A stretch of 64,000 nucleotides of DNA from Taibaiella chishuiensis (GTDB taxonomy: Bacteria; Bacteroidota; Bacteroidia; Chitinophagales; Chitinophagaceae): assembly GCF_003014535.1 (NCBI RefSeq), contig NZ_PYGD01000009.1, positions 62,001 through 126,000 on the forward strand. Direction: 5' to 3'. This document shows, piece by piece, positions 1 through 8,923 of the stretch (positions are counted from its first letter, which is position 1; each line of letters opens with the position of its first letter). The translations under genes and the position numbers were made by a program. The notes beneath the pieces are model-generated. The model had not been told where the DNA came from, did not search any database, and worked only from the letters and a program-made list of their open reading frames with translations.

Positions 1-2780
1 TTGGTAATTACCGGCTCATTATAATCGAAGTAGATCGCGGCTGTATTGGTAAACACCGTACCGAGCGGCAGGTTCGACCTGGTGCGGATGCTGTAGGTAA
101 ACATACCGTTGCTGCCTGCTTCATCGTGCATCTTGGCCGGCAGGTTAATATTCTTGTAGGTATATTTTAATACGCCGGTTTCGCTGATCTGGATATTGCT
201 GGTCTTATGCGAGCTGTAAACAGGGCGCAGGGTCTTCCAATCCAGGTCGGGGTCGAGGGTATCGATCACTACGATGTTCTGTGCAAAATAAGTACCCAGG
301 TTCTGGAAATGGACCATGTACTGCAGGTTGGAGTCGGCACGTTCGATATTACCCGCGGCGCCGATACCTTGTGGAATTACCTGTTTGAAGTTGGGGTCGT
401 AAGAGCTTACCACCGTGGTGTTCACCTGGTTTACATTATTCCAGGGCGAGTAGTCGCTCAGCCAGTTGCTCATAGGGCTAGTGTAGGCCACCGAGTCTTT
501 AACGGCAACCAGTGTAGCCATTGGTATATTGGTCGGTACGTTGTAGTTGATATTAAATGCTGCCGATGTGCCCGGTGCAAGGTTGGGCATACCGCTGCCA
601 GTGGTATACCTGTTGGCGCCGCTTGCGCCAAATATGCCGGAAGGGACAAACGTCGCTGTATTGAGCTGCCCGTCTGTATTATAGCTGGCTATGGCAGCAG
701 GTTCGGCAACAGTGCCCTGGTTGCTGACAATGCATTTCTGTACATAGGTATTGCCGGGTACGGCAGCGGTAAAGTCCCAGGTGCTGATCTGCATATCATG
801 AATCGGGTTCACGGTATTGGCAAAGTTTACGGTCTGCACACAGCCGGTACCCGCAGTGGTGGTTACGGATTGTGTATTGCTCTGGCAGGATGCCAGCGGG
901 TACATGCCCAGTACATTTTCAGATACCGTGTAGGTGCCTGAAGGAACCTGGAAAGCATACTGGCCGTTGGCATCGGTAAATACGGAACCCGAATTGCTGC
1001 AATGTATAAGAATGTTAGGTATGCCCGGTTCGCCGGCATCGCGTACACAGTTGTTGTTCATGTCGTGATATACGGTACCGCTTATGGTGCAGTAGCAACT
1101 GCTGTTTGCCGTATTATAACCCAAGCCGGTATACTCGCCGCCGGTACAGCCATTGGCGTCTGTTACATGTACATTGTAATTGCCGGCGTGTAACCCGGTC
1201 GCATTGGCTGTGGTTTGCCCGTTACTCCAGGAGTACGTATAGGGTGCTGTACCGCCGCTGGCGGTAGCGAGTATACTGCCATCGCCGGTAAATATGCAGG
1301 ATGCAGGTGTGCTTACCAGGCCCACATGTACCGGGGAGCTGGTGGATATGTTGCGGGAACGAGTGGTAGCGCAACCGTTGGCATCGGTAACGGTTACGGT
1401 GTATATGCCGGCGGCAAGGCTGTTCAGCGTTGCTGTGCTGGCGCCGGTATTCCAGCTGTAGGTATAGGGTGCGGCGCCGCCGGATGGCGTAACAACAATA
1501 CTACCGTTAGCCGAGGTACAGCTGGCATTACTACCGGTCATATTGACTGCGACGGTTGCAACGGGTGGAATGACTGCCGTGCCGGTCCGCACGCATCCGT
1601 TGGCATCGGTTACCGTAAAGCTGCAGGAGCCCGCAGGCAGGTTATTGGCTGTAGTGCCGGTTTGCGCCGGGAAGGTGCTCCAGTTGGTTGTGTACGGCGC
1701 CTGTCCGCCCGATATGGAAAGGGTTGCCGTGCCTGTTGCTGCGGTGCAGGAACTGGGCGTTGCGCTATAGGTTACGTTAACCGGCGTCGAAGTGCCGATA
1801 TAACCGCCGCCATGGCCGGTACAGCCATTGGCATCGGTTACCGTTACCGGGTAATAACCGGGGGCAAGGTTAGTCTGGGTTTGAGTGGTAGCGCCATTGC
1901 CGTAAAGATAGCTGTATGGCGGAGTGCCACCCGATCCGAATACCATAATAGCGCCGTTGTTCTGCAGGCAGGTGCTATTGGTCGGTGTGGTATTAACCCC
2001 GATCTGTACAGCCTGCGTTACTTCTGCAATACGGTCGCGGCTGCATCCGTTGGCGTCTGTAACCGTTACGGAGTACACACCCTGGGTCAGGTTACTGATC
2101 GATGGGGTGGATGCACCATTGGACCAGGCATAACTATACGGCGCCAGGCCGGTACCGGTAATTGTGCCGACAGCAGCGGTACCATTGGTACAGTTTGCCG
2201 GGGTGGTGGTAATGTTGAAGTTGAAGGGAGCAATGCCCTGTATGAACAGGGAATCGGGAATAATGTGCGAACCGGAGACACAACCGTTGGCATCGGTAAT
2301 CTTAACGGAATACTGGCCCGCGGGCAGGCTTGCCGGGTTGCTTGTAGAGACTATGGTATTCGAAGCATTAAGCCACTGGTACGTATAAGGCGCTACACCG
2401 CCCGAAGGTGTAGCGGTTGCAGTACCCAGGGCTGGGCAGGCTGCCGGCGTTGACGTTGTGGTATACGTAAAAGGCGGCGCCGAAAAAGAGGCGTAGACGC
2501 TTAGACCATTGGAGCCTGTGGCGGTAACTGATACCGCAGCACCCGAGTAACCGGTTAACTGGTCGGTGGGCGTGTTGATATTGCTGTGTGTCGTCACAAC
2601 GCCGATTACATTCCATTGCAGGGTTACCGGGTAACTGAGTCCCGAAAGGTGCGCAGTGAGGATACCATTGTTGTTACAGGGCGCCTGGGTGAGGGTAATG
2701 GAGACGCTCTGCGCCGCCGCGTCTTCTGCTAACATGACGCCCGCAGCCAGACATAAGGATTGTAAAATCTTTTTGTACAT
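1..2780 (-). CDS. SprB-repeat surface protein, C-terminus beyond window edge
   Basis: Reading the minus strand from ATG at 2780 gives an open frame that runs to the window edge (about 926 codons, C-terminus missing). It opens with a signal peptide (MYKKILQSLCLAAGVMLAED...AAAQ). Residues about 110-545 hold six SprB-type repeats of 75-80 residues, each with a PY-x-Y-x-W core and ending in V-T-D-A-N-G-C. An SdrD B-like domain follows near residue 570 (YHDMNNNCVRDAGEPGIPN), and from about residue 795 there is a DUF7619-like module (SYDPNFKQ, HFQNLGT, AAIYFDYNEP). SprB is the mobile gliding adhesin of Flavobacterium, and proteins of this layout usually end in a T9SS sorting domain, which would lie left of the window. 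An extracellular adhesin or matrix protein is inferred; substrate unknown. The start is firm because the signal peptide begins there. Confidence 0.88.
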   Translation of the reverse strand, partial: MYKKILQSLCLAAGVMLAEDAAAQSVSITLTQAPCNNNGILTAHLSGLSYPVTLQWNVIGVVTTHSNINTPTDQLTGYSGAAVSVTATGSNGLSVYASFSAPPFTYTTTSTPAACPALGTATATPSGGVAPYTYQWLNASNTIVSTSNPASLPAGQYSVKITDANGCVSGSHIIPDSLFIQGIAPFNFNITTTPANCTNGTAAVGTITGTGLAPYSYAWSNGASTPSISNLTQGVYSVTVTDANGCSRDRIAEVTQAVQIGVNTTPTNSTCLQNNGAIMVFGSGGTPPYSYLYGNGATTQTQTNLAPGYYPVTVTDANGCTGHGGGYIGTSTPVNVTYSATPSSCTAATGTATLSISGGQAPYTTNWSTFPAQTGTTANNLPAGSCSFTVTDANGCVRTGTAVIPPVATVAVNMTGSNASCTSANGSIVVTPSGGAAPYTYSWNTGASTATLNSLAAGIYTVTVTDANGCATTRSRNISTSSPVHVGLVSTPASCIFTGDGSILATASGGTAPYTYSWSNGQTTANATGLHAGNYNVHVTDANGCTGGEYTGLGYNTANSSCYCTISGTVYHDMNNNCVRDAGEPGIPNILIHCSNSGSVFTDANGQYAFQVPSGTYTVSENVLGMYPLASCQSNTQSVTTTAGTGCVQTVNFANTVNPIHDMQISTWDFTAAVPGNTYVQKCIVSNQGTVAEPAAIASYNTDGQLNTATFVPSGIFGASGANRYTTGSGMPNLAPGTSAAFNINYNVPTNIPMATLVAVKDSVAYTSPMSNWLSDYSPWNNVNQVNTTVVSSYDPNFKQVIPQGIGAAGNIERADSNLQYMVHFQNLGTYFAQNIVVIDTLDPDLDWKTLRPVYSSHKTSNIQISETGVLKYTYKNINLPAKMHDEAGSNGMFTYSIRTRSNLPLGTVFTNTAAIYFDYNEPVIT

Positions 2781-2920
2781 GATGTGTAAGTTTAGTGAAA
2801 ATGAAGGAACAGGTATTCGTGAAAGGCGTGCTTAAAAGAAGACAGCCACCCTCATCCCTGTGGTTGGATTTTTACATGTTTTTTTTAAAATAAATATTTT
2901 AAGTTTATGATGTAAGCAAG

Positions 2921-2958
2921 ACAGCCCTGTGCCCGCCGGAAGGCAGGTACAGGGCTGT
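2921..2958 (-). terminator. Hairpin downstream of the PKD protein gene
   Basis: Ten-base arms acagccctgt and acagggctgt enclose an 18-base loop, 37 bases past the stop codon of the minus-strand gene that ends at 2995. No strong T tract follows on the minus strand, so it may serve as a 3' end stabiliser rather than a strict intrinsic terminator. Confidence 0.5.
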
Positions 2959-2994
2959 TGTTTGTTCCGGGAAAGCCGGAACTGTTTTTTTGTT

Positions 2995-5892
2995 TTACTG
3001 TTTCGTGATGGTCATTCTTGCAGTTTGTTCTTTGCCGTTAATCAGCAGGAAGTATACGCCGGGTACCAATCCTGTAGTAGCAATTACATTATTGCCCTGT
3101 TTGATGGACTGGCGGTGTACTACCTGCCCGGTTACGGTTACAAAAGATACCTGGCTGTAGTGTCCTGCCTGGTTATCGATCGTGATCTCGCCCCTGAACG
3201 GGTTGGGGTACACTTTAATATCCTTAAGGGTAGCAGCGTCTTTCAGGCTGGTAATGTTCTTCGGAAGAATTGCGTTTTCTGTTCTCTCAAAATCTATACC
3301 GGTCCTGCTCAGCGATCCGTCGCCGATAACCACCGCGGCCGGAGTCGTGTTGTAGTTGATGGCTTCGGGGTATACGCTGTAAGCGCCTGCCGGCAGGTGT
3401 TCGAAGCTAAAGTCGCCATTGGCATCGGTAATGGCCGTGCTTACGAGCTGGCTGCTGCCGTTGCGCAGGAAGATAAGCATACCGGGTATGCCGGTAGTCG
3501 TGCCGCGGCCTGCGCCAAGGGCTACGTTGCCCGCAATAAAGCCGGGGCCTGAAGTAACGGTGCCTGTTTGCATCCAGATGTTTTTGTTGGTGGTTGCACC
3601 GCCGCTGTGTACTACGTTTGTAGCTGTACTCCAGTACAGGCTGGAAGTATGGTAGGTAGGTACAAAACCTGTAGTGCCGGGAACAGAGGCAAGGCTTGCT
3701 GCTTTGATAAGATAAATACCGGCAGGCTGTGCGCCGAAGGTATACGGTACATTGCCTCCGAATGGTGACGCCAGGGTAGAATCTACTGCCGTAAGCGTGT
3801 TCGCGATAGAGTCAAACGTGATCAGCCATACTTTAAAGGTATCGTAGGCTGGAACCGGCATCATGCTATCCCAGGTAATATAACCGGAGATCTGGTTGCC
3901 TGCAGGGTTACCTACTACTACCTGCTGGTAAATGGAATCGAAGCATATAACGGTATTGCTGCTGTCTTTCCAACGGTTAATCATAATGACATTGTAAGTG
4001 CCGGCAGCCGGGTAGGTATGGTTCACCGTATTGGCAGAGCTTACCGTGCCATCGCCCAGCGACCATAAAGCATCATTGCTCAGGCCGGGGAAGGTAGCAG
4101 AGGTATTCTGGAAGTAGCGGGAAAGCGGGCCGGTTGTGGTTATCGCCATATAAGCATGCAGGGAGTCGCAGATAGAACCGCCGCCTGAACCCAGGGTGAC
4201 GGGCAGGATCATCGTATCGGAACAAACAACAGCCGGGTTGAGGCTATCGCTCCAAACGGTTACCAGCATTACGTTATAGGTGCCGGGAGTAGCATAGGTA
4301 TGGTTCTGGAAATTGCCGGTTGCGCTGGTGCCGTCGCCAAAGTACCAATGGGCCTGCATGTTCAACCCCGGGGCTGCTGTAGAATAGTTCTGGAAACTGC
4401 GGGAAAGCGTACCGGTTGTGGTTACCGCCATATATGCATGCAGAGAGTCGCAGATAATGCTGCCGCCGCCTGAACCCAGGGTGATGGGCAGGATCATCGT
4501 ATCGGAACAAACAACAGACGAGTTGAGGCTGTCGCTCCAAACGGTTACCAGCATTGCATTATAGGAGCCGGGAGCCGCATAGGTATGGTTCTGGAAATTG
4601 CCGGTTGCACTGGCGCCGTCGCCGAAGTACCAATGGGCCTGCATGTTGAGCCCGGGGCTTACAGTAGAATAGTTCTGGAAGCTGCGGGAAAGCGTGCCGG
4701 TTGTGGTTACCGCCATATATGCATGCAACGAGTCGCATACAGATACGGGGCCAAGCGTATAATTCTGCATGGCTGAGTCGGTGCAAACGACCACATTGGT
4801 CAAGCTGTCTTTCCAACGGTTTACCAGGGTAATATGATAGGTGCCCGGCGCTGCGTAAATATGAGTCGGGTTGTCCGATGTGCTGGTAGCGCCATCGCCG
4901 AAGCTCCATTGCGAGGTTTTAACCAGGTTCTGGGCATTGTTAGAAGTATTGTGCAGGCTTACGGTAAGCGGGGCAGTGGTGTTGACCTGCATGGAAGCAT
5001 GTAAAGCGGCACATATATTGCCACCTGCAACAATCGTAACTATCTGCATGGCAGAGTCTGTGCAAAGCACTGCATTGGTAAGGCTGTCCTTCCATTTATT
5101 AACCAGGGTTACGCCATAGGTACCGGCGCTGGCATAGATATGGCTGGGGTTCGCGGAGGTACTGGAACTGCCGTCGCCAAAAAACCAGAGCGAAGTATTG
5201 TAGGTGCCGCTGTGCGTAGTCGAGGTATTGTTCAGTTGCGCGGTCATCGGGGCCGGTAAGGAAACCAGCATGGCGGCGCTAAGGGTGCTGCAATCAATAG
5301 CGGAAGAAGGCAGGTTGATGGTCTGATTTTTTACAGAGGTGCAGCCGCCGGCACTGGTTATCAGGGTTACGCTATGGGGCGTATTGCTGCTGAAGGTATG
5401 GCTTACCGGGTTGCCGGTTACCACGGGACTGCCATCGCCGAAGTTCCAGTTATGTATGGCGCCGGGTGTTGCTACGGGCATGGAGGCCGTAAAGCTGTAG
5501 GTGCCCGGGCTTGTGGCGGTGGCTGCGAAGGTTGCATAGCAGGGCTGGTAGTTAACCACAACCTGGTGCATTACGCTGTCTGTACAGGATACCAGGTTAG
5601 TAAGCGAATCGTACACCGTGGTAATCATCCAGGCACTATAGGTGCCGGGGCTGGCATAGTTGTGGCTTACGGTGCCGGAGAATCCATACTGCCAGGAACC
5701 GTCGCCAAAATTGAGCCGGTTGATAACGGTAGCCGGTGCAGCGGGTGGTACAAAGGTAGAGGTATTGGTAAAGCTGGCCTGTAGCGGTGCTGCGCTTCCC
5801 GGCGTCAGGGCCCAGGTAAATTGGGGACTGCATTGCGCCATAGCTGCGGCTAGATGGAGCAACGCGGCAGTCGTAAGCAATAGTTTTTTCAT
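2995..5892 (-). CDS. PKD-repeat protein with T9SS type A sorting domain
   Basis: 965 residues. A signal peptide (MKKLLLTTAALLHLAAAMAQ) precedes seven PKD-type beta-sandwich repeats (about residues 20-690), recognisable by FGDG followed 10-15 residues later by H-x-Y-x-x-x-G-x-Y. Repeats five and six are nearly identical in protein and DNA. A carboxypeptidase-regulatory-like domain lies near residues 785-865 (ITDANGDFSF...LPAGAYSVYPEA), and residues about 893-965 form a type A sorting domain (VYPNPFRGEITI ... GLVPGVYFLLI). Export by Sec and then T9SS, with attachment to or release from the cell surface, follows from that domain. PKD domains in such proteins usually mediate carbohydrate or protein binding; no catalytic domain is visible. 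The gene sits directly downstream (minus strand) of pruA's promoter region and next to another surface protein on the same strand. Confidence 0.9.
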   Translation of the reverse strand: MKKLLLTTAALLHLAAAMAQCSPQFTWALTPGSAAPLQASFTNTSTFVPPAAPATVINRLNFGDGSWQYGFSGTVSHNYASPGTYSAWMITTVYDSLTNLVSCTDSVMHQVVVNYQPCYATFAATATSPGTYSFTASMPVATPGAIHNWNFGDGSPVVTGNPVSHTFSSNTPHSVTLITSAGGCTSVKNQTINLPSSAIDCSTLSAAMLVSLPAPMTAQLNNTSTTHSGTYNTSLWFFGDGSSSTSANPSHIYASAGTYGVTLVNKWKDSLTNAVLCTDSAMQIVTIVAGGNICAALHASMQVNTTAPLTVSLHNTSNNAQNLVKTSQWSFGDGATSTSDNPTHIYAAPGTYHITLVNRWKDSLTNVVVCTDSAMQNYTLGPVSVCDSLHAYMAVTTTGTLSRSFQNYSTVSPGLNMQAHWYFGDGASATGNFQNHTYAAPGSYNAMLVTVWSDSLNSSVVCSDTMILPITLGSGGGSIICDSLHAYMAVTTTGTLSRSFQNYSTAAPGLNMQAHWYFGDGTSATGNFQNHTYATPGTYNVMLVTVWSDSLNPAVVCSDTMILPVTLGSGGGSICDSLHAYMAITTTGPLSRYFQNTSATFPGLSNDALWSLGDGTVSSANTVNHTYPAAGTYNVIMINRWKDSSNTVICFDSIYQQVVVGNPAGNQISGYITWDSMMPVPAYDTFKVWLITFDSIANTLTAVDSTLASPFGGNVPYTFGAQPAGIYLIKAASLASVPGTTGFVPTYHTSSLYWSTATNVVHSGGATTNKNIWMQTGTVTSGPGFIAGNVALGAGRGTTTGIPGMLIFLRNGSSQLVSTAITDANGDFSFEHLPAGAYSVYPEAINYNTTPAAVVIGDGSLSRTGIDFERTENAILPKNITSLKDAATLKDIKVYPNPFRGEITIDNQAGHYSQVSFVTVTGQVVHRQSIKQGNNVIATTGLVPGVYFLLINGKEQTARMTITKQ
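4145..4740. repeat. Tandem 282/285-bp PKD-coding repeats
   Basis: The phrase gccatata(t/a)gcatgca recurs at 4145, 4427 and 4712, so the period is 282 then 285 bases, exactly 94 and 95 codons. The first two units match almost base for base, including silent positions, which points to recent duplication or gene conversion inside the PKD gene. Confidence 0.8.
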
Positions 5893-6079
5893 AGGTAGAA
5901 CATTTTGTGATAAAATAACCTGGCTTGGTTTTTTGCCTTTGGTTTGTTTTTTAGGTGAAAACGAATTTTAAAAAAATCCTGAAGTTTGTGTTAGTACCTA
6001 TAACAACCGGAGCTTTGGAAAACCCTTAGTCGACCCCAAAAAATATTGCTTTTGATTATAATAACTTTAGAAACAGGCA

Positions 6080-6111
6080 TTTCCTGGCGCGGTAATTAAT
6101 AGTTATCTTTG
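6080..6111 (+). promoter_or_regulatory. Promoter of pruA
   Basis: A -7 box TATCTTTG (6104-6111) matches Bacteroidota TAnnTTTG exactly. A TTTC at 6080-6083 resembles the -33 TTTG, with a 20-base spacer. The predicted start near 6116 leaves a leader of about 39 bases. Confidence 0.6.
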
Positions 6112-6154
6112 CCGGGCAAATTTTTTAGTCCTCAACAACTACTATTAAAAGCAT

Positions 6155-7783
6155 ATGAACAACGGATATTTCTATTTCGGACAGCCGGTCAATGAACCCG
6201 TCCGGAGTTATGCCCCGGGTTCCGCCGATGCGGAAAACCTTAAAAAAGCGATTGCCGAACTGAAAAGCCAGCAACGCGATATTCCTATGTATATCAACGG
6301 GAAGGAAGTGCGTACCGGCGATAAAAAAGAAATCCGTCCGCCCCACGAGACCGGTCATTTATTAGGACATTTTCATGCAGGCGACGAAAGCCATGTACAG
6401 CAGGCAATCGATGCTGCATTAAGTGTAAGGGAGCAGTGGGCTGCCACCAGTTGGGAGCACCGTGCCGCCATATTTATGAAAGCCGCCGAGTTGCTGGCTA
6501 CGAAATACCGTTTCCGCATGAACGCGGCTACCATGCTGGGCCAGAGTAAAAATGCCTACCAGGCCGAAATCGACAGTGCCTGCGAACTGATCGATTTCCT
6601 GCGGTTCAATGTGCACTTCCTGAGCGATATCTACAGGCAACAGCCTATTTCTCCCGAAGGATTCAGCAATCGTATGGAGTACCGTGCGCTCGAAGGTTTT
6701 GTGCTGGCCGTTACACCGTTCAACTTTACGGCTATCGGCGGCAACCTGCCTACCGCGCCGGCTATGTGCGGCAACGTAGTGGTATGGAAGCCCGCCAATA
6801 CACAAATTTATTCTGCCAGCGTGTTTATGGAGATCCTGCAGGAAGCAGGCCTGCCTGCCGGTGTGATCAACCTGGTATATACCAATGGCCCTGTAGTAGG
6901 CGATATCTGCTTTGCACACAAAGACTTTGCCGGGGTACACTTCACCGGTTCTACCGGCGTATTCCAGGGTATGTGGAAGACTATCGGTAACAATATCGCT
7001 AAATATAAATCTTATCCGCGTATCGTAGGCGAGACCGGCGGTAAGGACTTTATCTTCGCTCACCCTACGGCTAATATCGATTCGCTTGTTGCCAATATGG
7101 TACGCGGCGCCTTCGAATACCAGGGGCAAAAATGCTCTGCAGCTTCGCGGGTATACCTGCCTTCCAATATCGCCGAAGAGGTTAAAACTAAATTCATCGC
7201 CGAACTGAAAACCCTGAAAATGGGTGTGGTGGATGATTTTACCAATTTCATCAACGCGGTGATCGATGAGAAATCATTCGATAACCTGGCTAAATATATC
7301 GATGGCGTAAAAGGAAGCGCCGATGCAAAAATCATCCACGGCGGCAGCTACGATAAATCGAAAGGTTATTTTATCGAGCCTACCGTAATCGAAACCACCA
7401 ACCCCGATTATGTAACCATGTGCGAAGAGCTGTTCGGACCGGTACTGACCATTTATGTATACAACGAACAGGAGTGGGAAACCCTGCTGGATAAGGTAGA
7501 TCATACTTCCGGTTATGCCCTTACCGGCGCCATCTTTGCCCAGGACCGTTTCGTGGTAGAATACCTGACTAAAAAACTGGTAAATGCTGCCGGTAACTTC
7601 TATATCAACGATAAGCCTACCGGGGCTGTAGTAGGCCAGCAGCCGTTTGGCGGCGCCAGGGCTTCCGGTACCAACGATAAGGCCGGTTCTTTCCTGAACC
7701 TGTATCGCTGGCTGAGCGCCCGTACCATTAAGGAAACCTATGTACCGGTTACCAATTACCGGTATCCGTTCCACCAGGAATAA
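6155..7783 (+). CDS. pruA: L-glutamate gamma-semialdehyde (1-pyrroline-5-carboxylate) dehydrogenase
   Basis: 542 residues, the usual length for the stand-alone bacterial P5C dehydrogenase. It oxidises glutamate semialdehyde, in equilibrium with P5C from proline or ornithine, to glutamate with NAD+. Aldehyde dehydrogenase hallmarks are present: VTPFNF (186-191) and WKPANT of the cofactor fold, general-base Glu293 in VGETGGK, catalytic Cys327 in GQKCSAA, and ELFGPVL and QPFGGARASGTNDK near the C-terminus. No proline dehydrogenase domain is fused, unlike PutA of enterobacteria, and no putA-like gene is in the window. The ATG at 6155 fits the promoter 44 bases upstream and the start typical of the family (MNNG.F). 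A strong hairpin terminator follows, so the gene appears monocistronic. Confidence 0.96.
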   Translation: MNNGYFYFGQPVNEPVRSYAPGSADAENLKKAIAELKSQQRDIPMYINGKEVRTGDKKEIRPPHETGHLLGHFHAGDESHVQQAIDAALSVREQWAATSWEHRAAIFMKAAELLATKYRFRMNAATMLGQSKNAYQAEIDSACELIDFLRFNVHFLSDIYRQQPISPEGFSNRMEYRALEGFVLAVTPFNFTAIGGNLPTAPAMCGNVVVWKPANTQIYSASVFMEILQEAGLPAGVINLVYTNGPVVGDICFAHKDFAGVHFTGSTGVFQGMWKTIGNNIAKYKSYPRIVGETGGKDFIFAHPTANIDSLVANMVRGAFEYQGQKCSAASRVYLPSNIAEEVKTKFIAELKTLKMGVVDDFTNFINAVIDEKSFDNLAKYIDGVKGSADAKIIHGGSYDKSKGYFIEPTVIETTNPDYVTMCEELFGPVLTIYVYNEQEWETLLDKVDHTSGYALTGAIFAQDRFVVEYLTKKLVNAAGNFYINDKPTGAVVGQQPFGGARASGTNDKAGSFLNLYRWLSARTIKETYVPVTNYRYPFHQE

Positions 7784-7810
7784 GCATCCATAAGCATAGC
7801 AATAAGATAT

Positions 7811-7838
7811 AAGCCCCGGATCACAGGATCCGGGGCTT
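7811..7838 (+). terminator. Terminator after pruA
   Basis: A perfect 12-base stem (aagccccggatc / gatccggggctt) with an acag loop, followed by attgttgtt. It lies between convergent genes and can serve both strands. Confidence 0.8.
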
Positions 7839-7866
7839 ATTGTTGTTAAAAGGACAGGGGGAATTA

Positions 7867-8202
7867 TTATTCGCCGGCTTGTGGCCGGGCTGCCAGTTTT
7901 TTGATCATCTTGTCTGAAATAGGATCGGAGTAAACGCCAAATGCATTGACCATGATACCTTTTACATCATGATGCCCGGAAGAGATCGCGTAAACGATAT
8001 TTTCGTCGCCGGGGTCGGTCATGCCTTCAAAGCGGAAGATGCGGTCAATATTAAATTCGTCGGGGCTCAGCCTTTTCTGGCCGCCATCGTAGCTGATGCA
8101 ATCGTTATCCAGGTTAAAGTCGTAGGTATAACCCTGGTCTTCCAGCCATTTTATCGCATCTGTTACCGTTGCAAATTCGGGATGTTCATTAAGCGTTGCC
8201 AT
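7867..8202 (-). CDS. Small cytoplasmic protein of the family often labelled phosphoribosylpyrophosphate synthetase
   Basis: 111 residues from ATG at 8202 (MATLNEHPEF). A start at 8313 is also open but would overlap dps by 83 bases with unconvincing sequence. The chain has the pattern YTYDFNLDNDC, LSPDEFNIDRIFRFEGMTDP, ENIVYAISS and KGIMVNAFGVYSDP seen in a small Bacteroidota family that databases frequently call PRPP synthetase. At this length it lacks the PRPP-binding loop and catalytic flap of real Prs enzymes, so that name is almost certainly wrong and the function is unknown. It lies 28 bases behind dps on the same strand and is probably co-transcribed, which suggests a link to starvation or oxidative stress (inference). 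Confidence 0.8.
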   Translation of the reverse strand: MATLNEHPEFATVTDAIKWLEDQGYTYDFNLDNDCISYDGGQKRLSPDEFNIDRIFRFEGMTDPGDENIVYAISSGHHDVKGIMVNAFGVYSDPISDKMIKKLAARPQAGE

Positions 8203-8230
8203 AAAATGTGATTTTTGGTTCTGTAAAAAA

Positions 8231-8761
8231 TTATTTCGCAGTTGCGCGCAGCATCCAGGCCATGGTTTCATGGGCTTCGATAAGACCGGTAATAAAATCG
8301 GCGCTGCCTGCATCTTTATATTTATCCTGGAACTTGTCGATATCGGAACGTAAGCGGCGGATGATCGTTTCGTGATCGTCCAGCAGTTGGGCCAGCATGG
8401 AGGATGCGGGTGTTTCGTTGTCGGAATGCTCGAGCAGCGAGGTCTCCTTCAGGAACTGGCTCATGGAGCCCAGGGCATAGTGCCCTATTTTACGGATACG
8501 TTCTGCAACCGAATCCATGATGTCGGCCAATTGGGTATATTGTTTTTCGAAAAACAGGTGCAGGTCGTGAAACTGCGCCCCTTCTACGTTCCAGTGGAAT
8601 TTACGGGTTTTGGTATAGAGCAGGAATTCGTCGGACAATAATTTATTCAGTTCGTCGGCTACGGCCTGTTTATTGGCTTCACTGATGCCGATATTGGCTT
8701 CAGAAAGATCCACTGCTGTTTTTGTTGCTTTTGTTGCGGGTTTGGAAGTTGACTTTGCCAT
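8231..8761 (-). CDS. dps: Dps-family ferritin-like DNA-protection protein
   Basis: 176 residues. The core (about 25-176) is a Dps four-helix bundle: LLSDEFLLYTKTRKFHWNVEG, then FHDLHLFFEKQYTQLADIMD and VAERIRKIG. The ferroxidase ligands of Dps, a His in K-x-H-W-N-V and the D-x-x-x-E type pair in the following helix, are visible. These dodecamers oxidise and store iron with hydrogen peroxide and often bind DNA. The first 20 residues are a Lys/Ser/Thr-rich tail (MAKSTSKPATKATKTA), as in Dps proteins that bind DNA through a flexible basic N-terminus. The small gene at 7867-8202 follows after 28 bases. No clear -7 box was found upstream. Confidence 0.93.
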   Translation of the reverse strand: MAKSTSKPATKATKTAVDLSEANIGISEANKQAVADELNKLLSDEFLLYTKTRKFHWNVEGAQFHDLHLFFEKQYTQLADIMDSVAERIRKIGHYALGSMSQFLKETSLLEHSDNETPASSMLAQLLDDHETIIRRLRSDIDKFQDKYKDAGSADFITGLIEAHETMAWMLRATAK

Positions 8762-8868
8762 GATACTGTATTTAGATGTTTTTGTTTGTGTAGGAAGACA
8801 AACAAAGCCCTGAAATGTTTGCTAAAACCGTGTTAGATTTTGAAAATTAACGGTTTCCGGATATGCAA

Positions 8869-8898
8869 CGAGGCCTCCTGCAATTGCAGGAGGCCTCG
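8869..8898 (-). terminator. Terminator after dpp7
   Basis: A perfect 30-base palindrome centred on caattg with arms cgaggcctcctgc / gcaggaggcctcg. It lies 25 bases past the dpp7 stop codon on the minus strand. Confidence 0.75.
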
Positions 8899-8923
8899 TG
8901 TTATAATAAAGCAGGGGAGTAGC

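Noticed and set aside
1215-2453. 412-codon plus-strand frame rich in Cys, Gly and Arg
   Set aside because: It lies opposite the SprB repeats and mirrors their periodicity; the minus-strand frame has a signal peptide and known domains.
8203-8313. Longer N-terminus for the small gene after dps
   Set aside because: It would overlap dps by 83 bases, and conserved sequence begins only after ATG at 8202.
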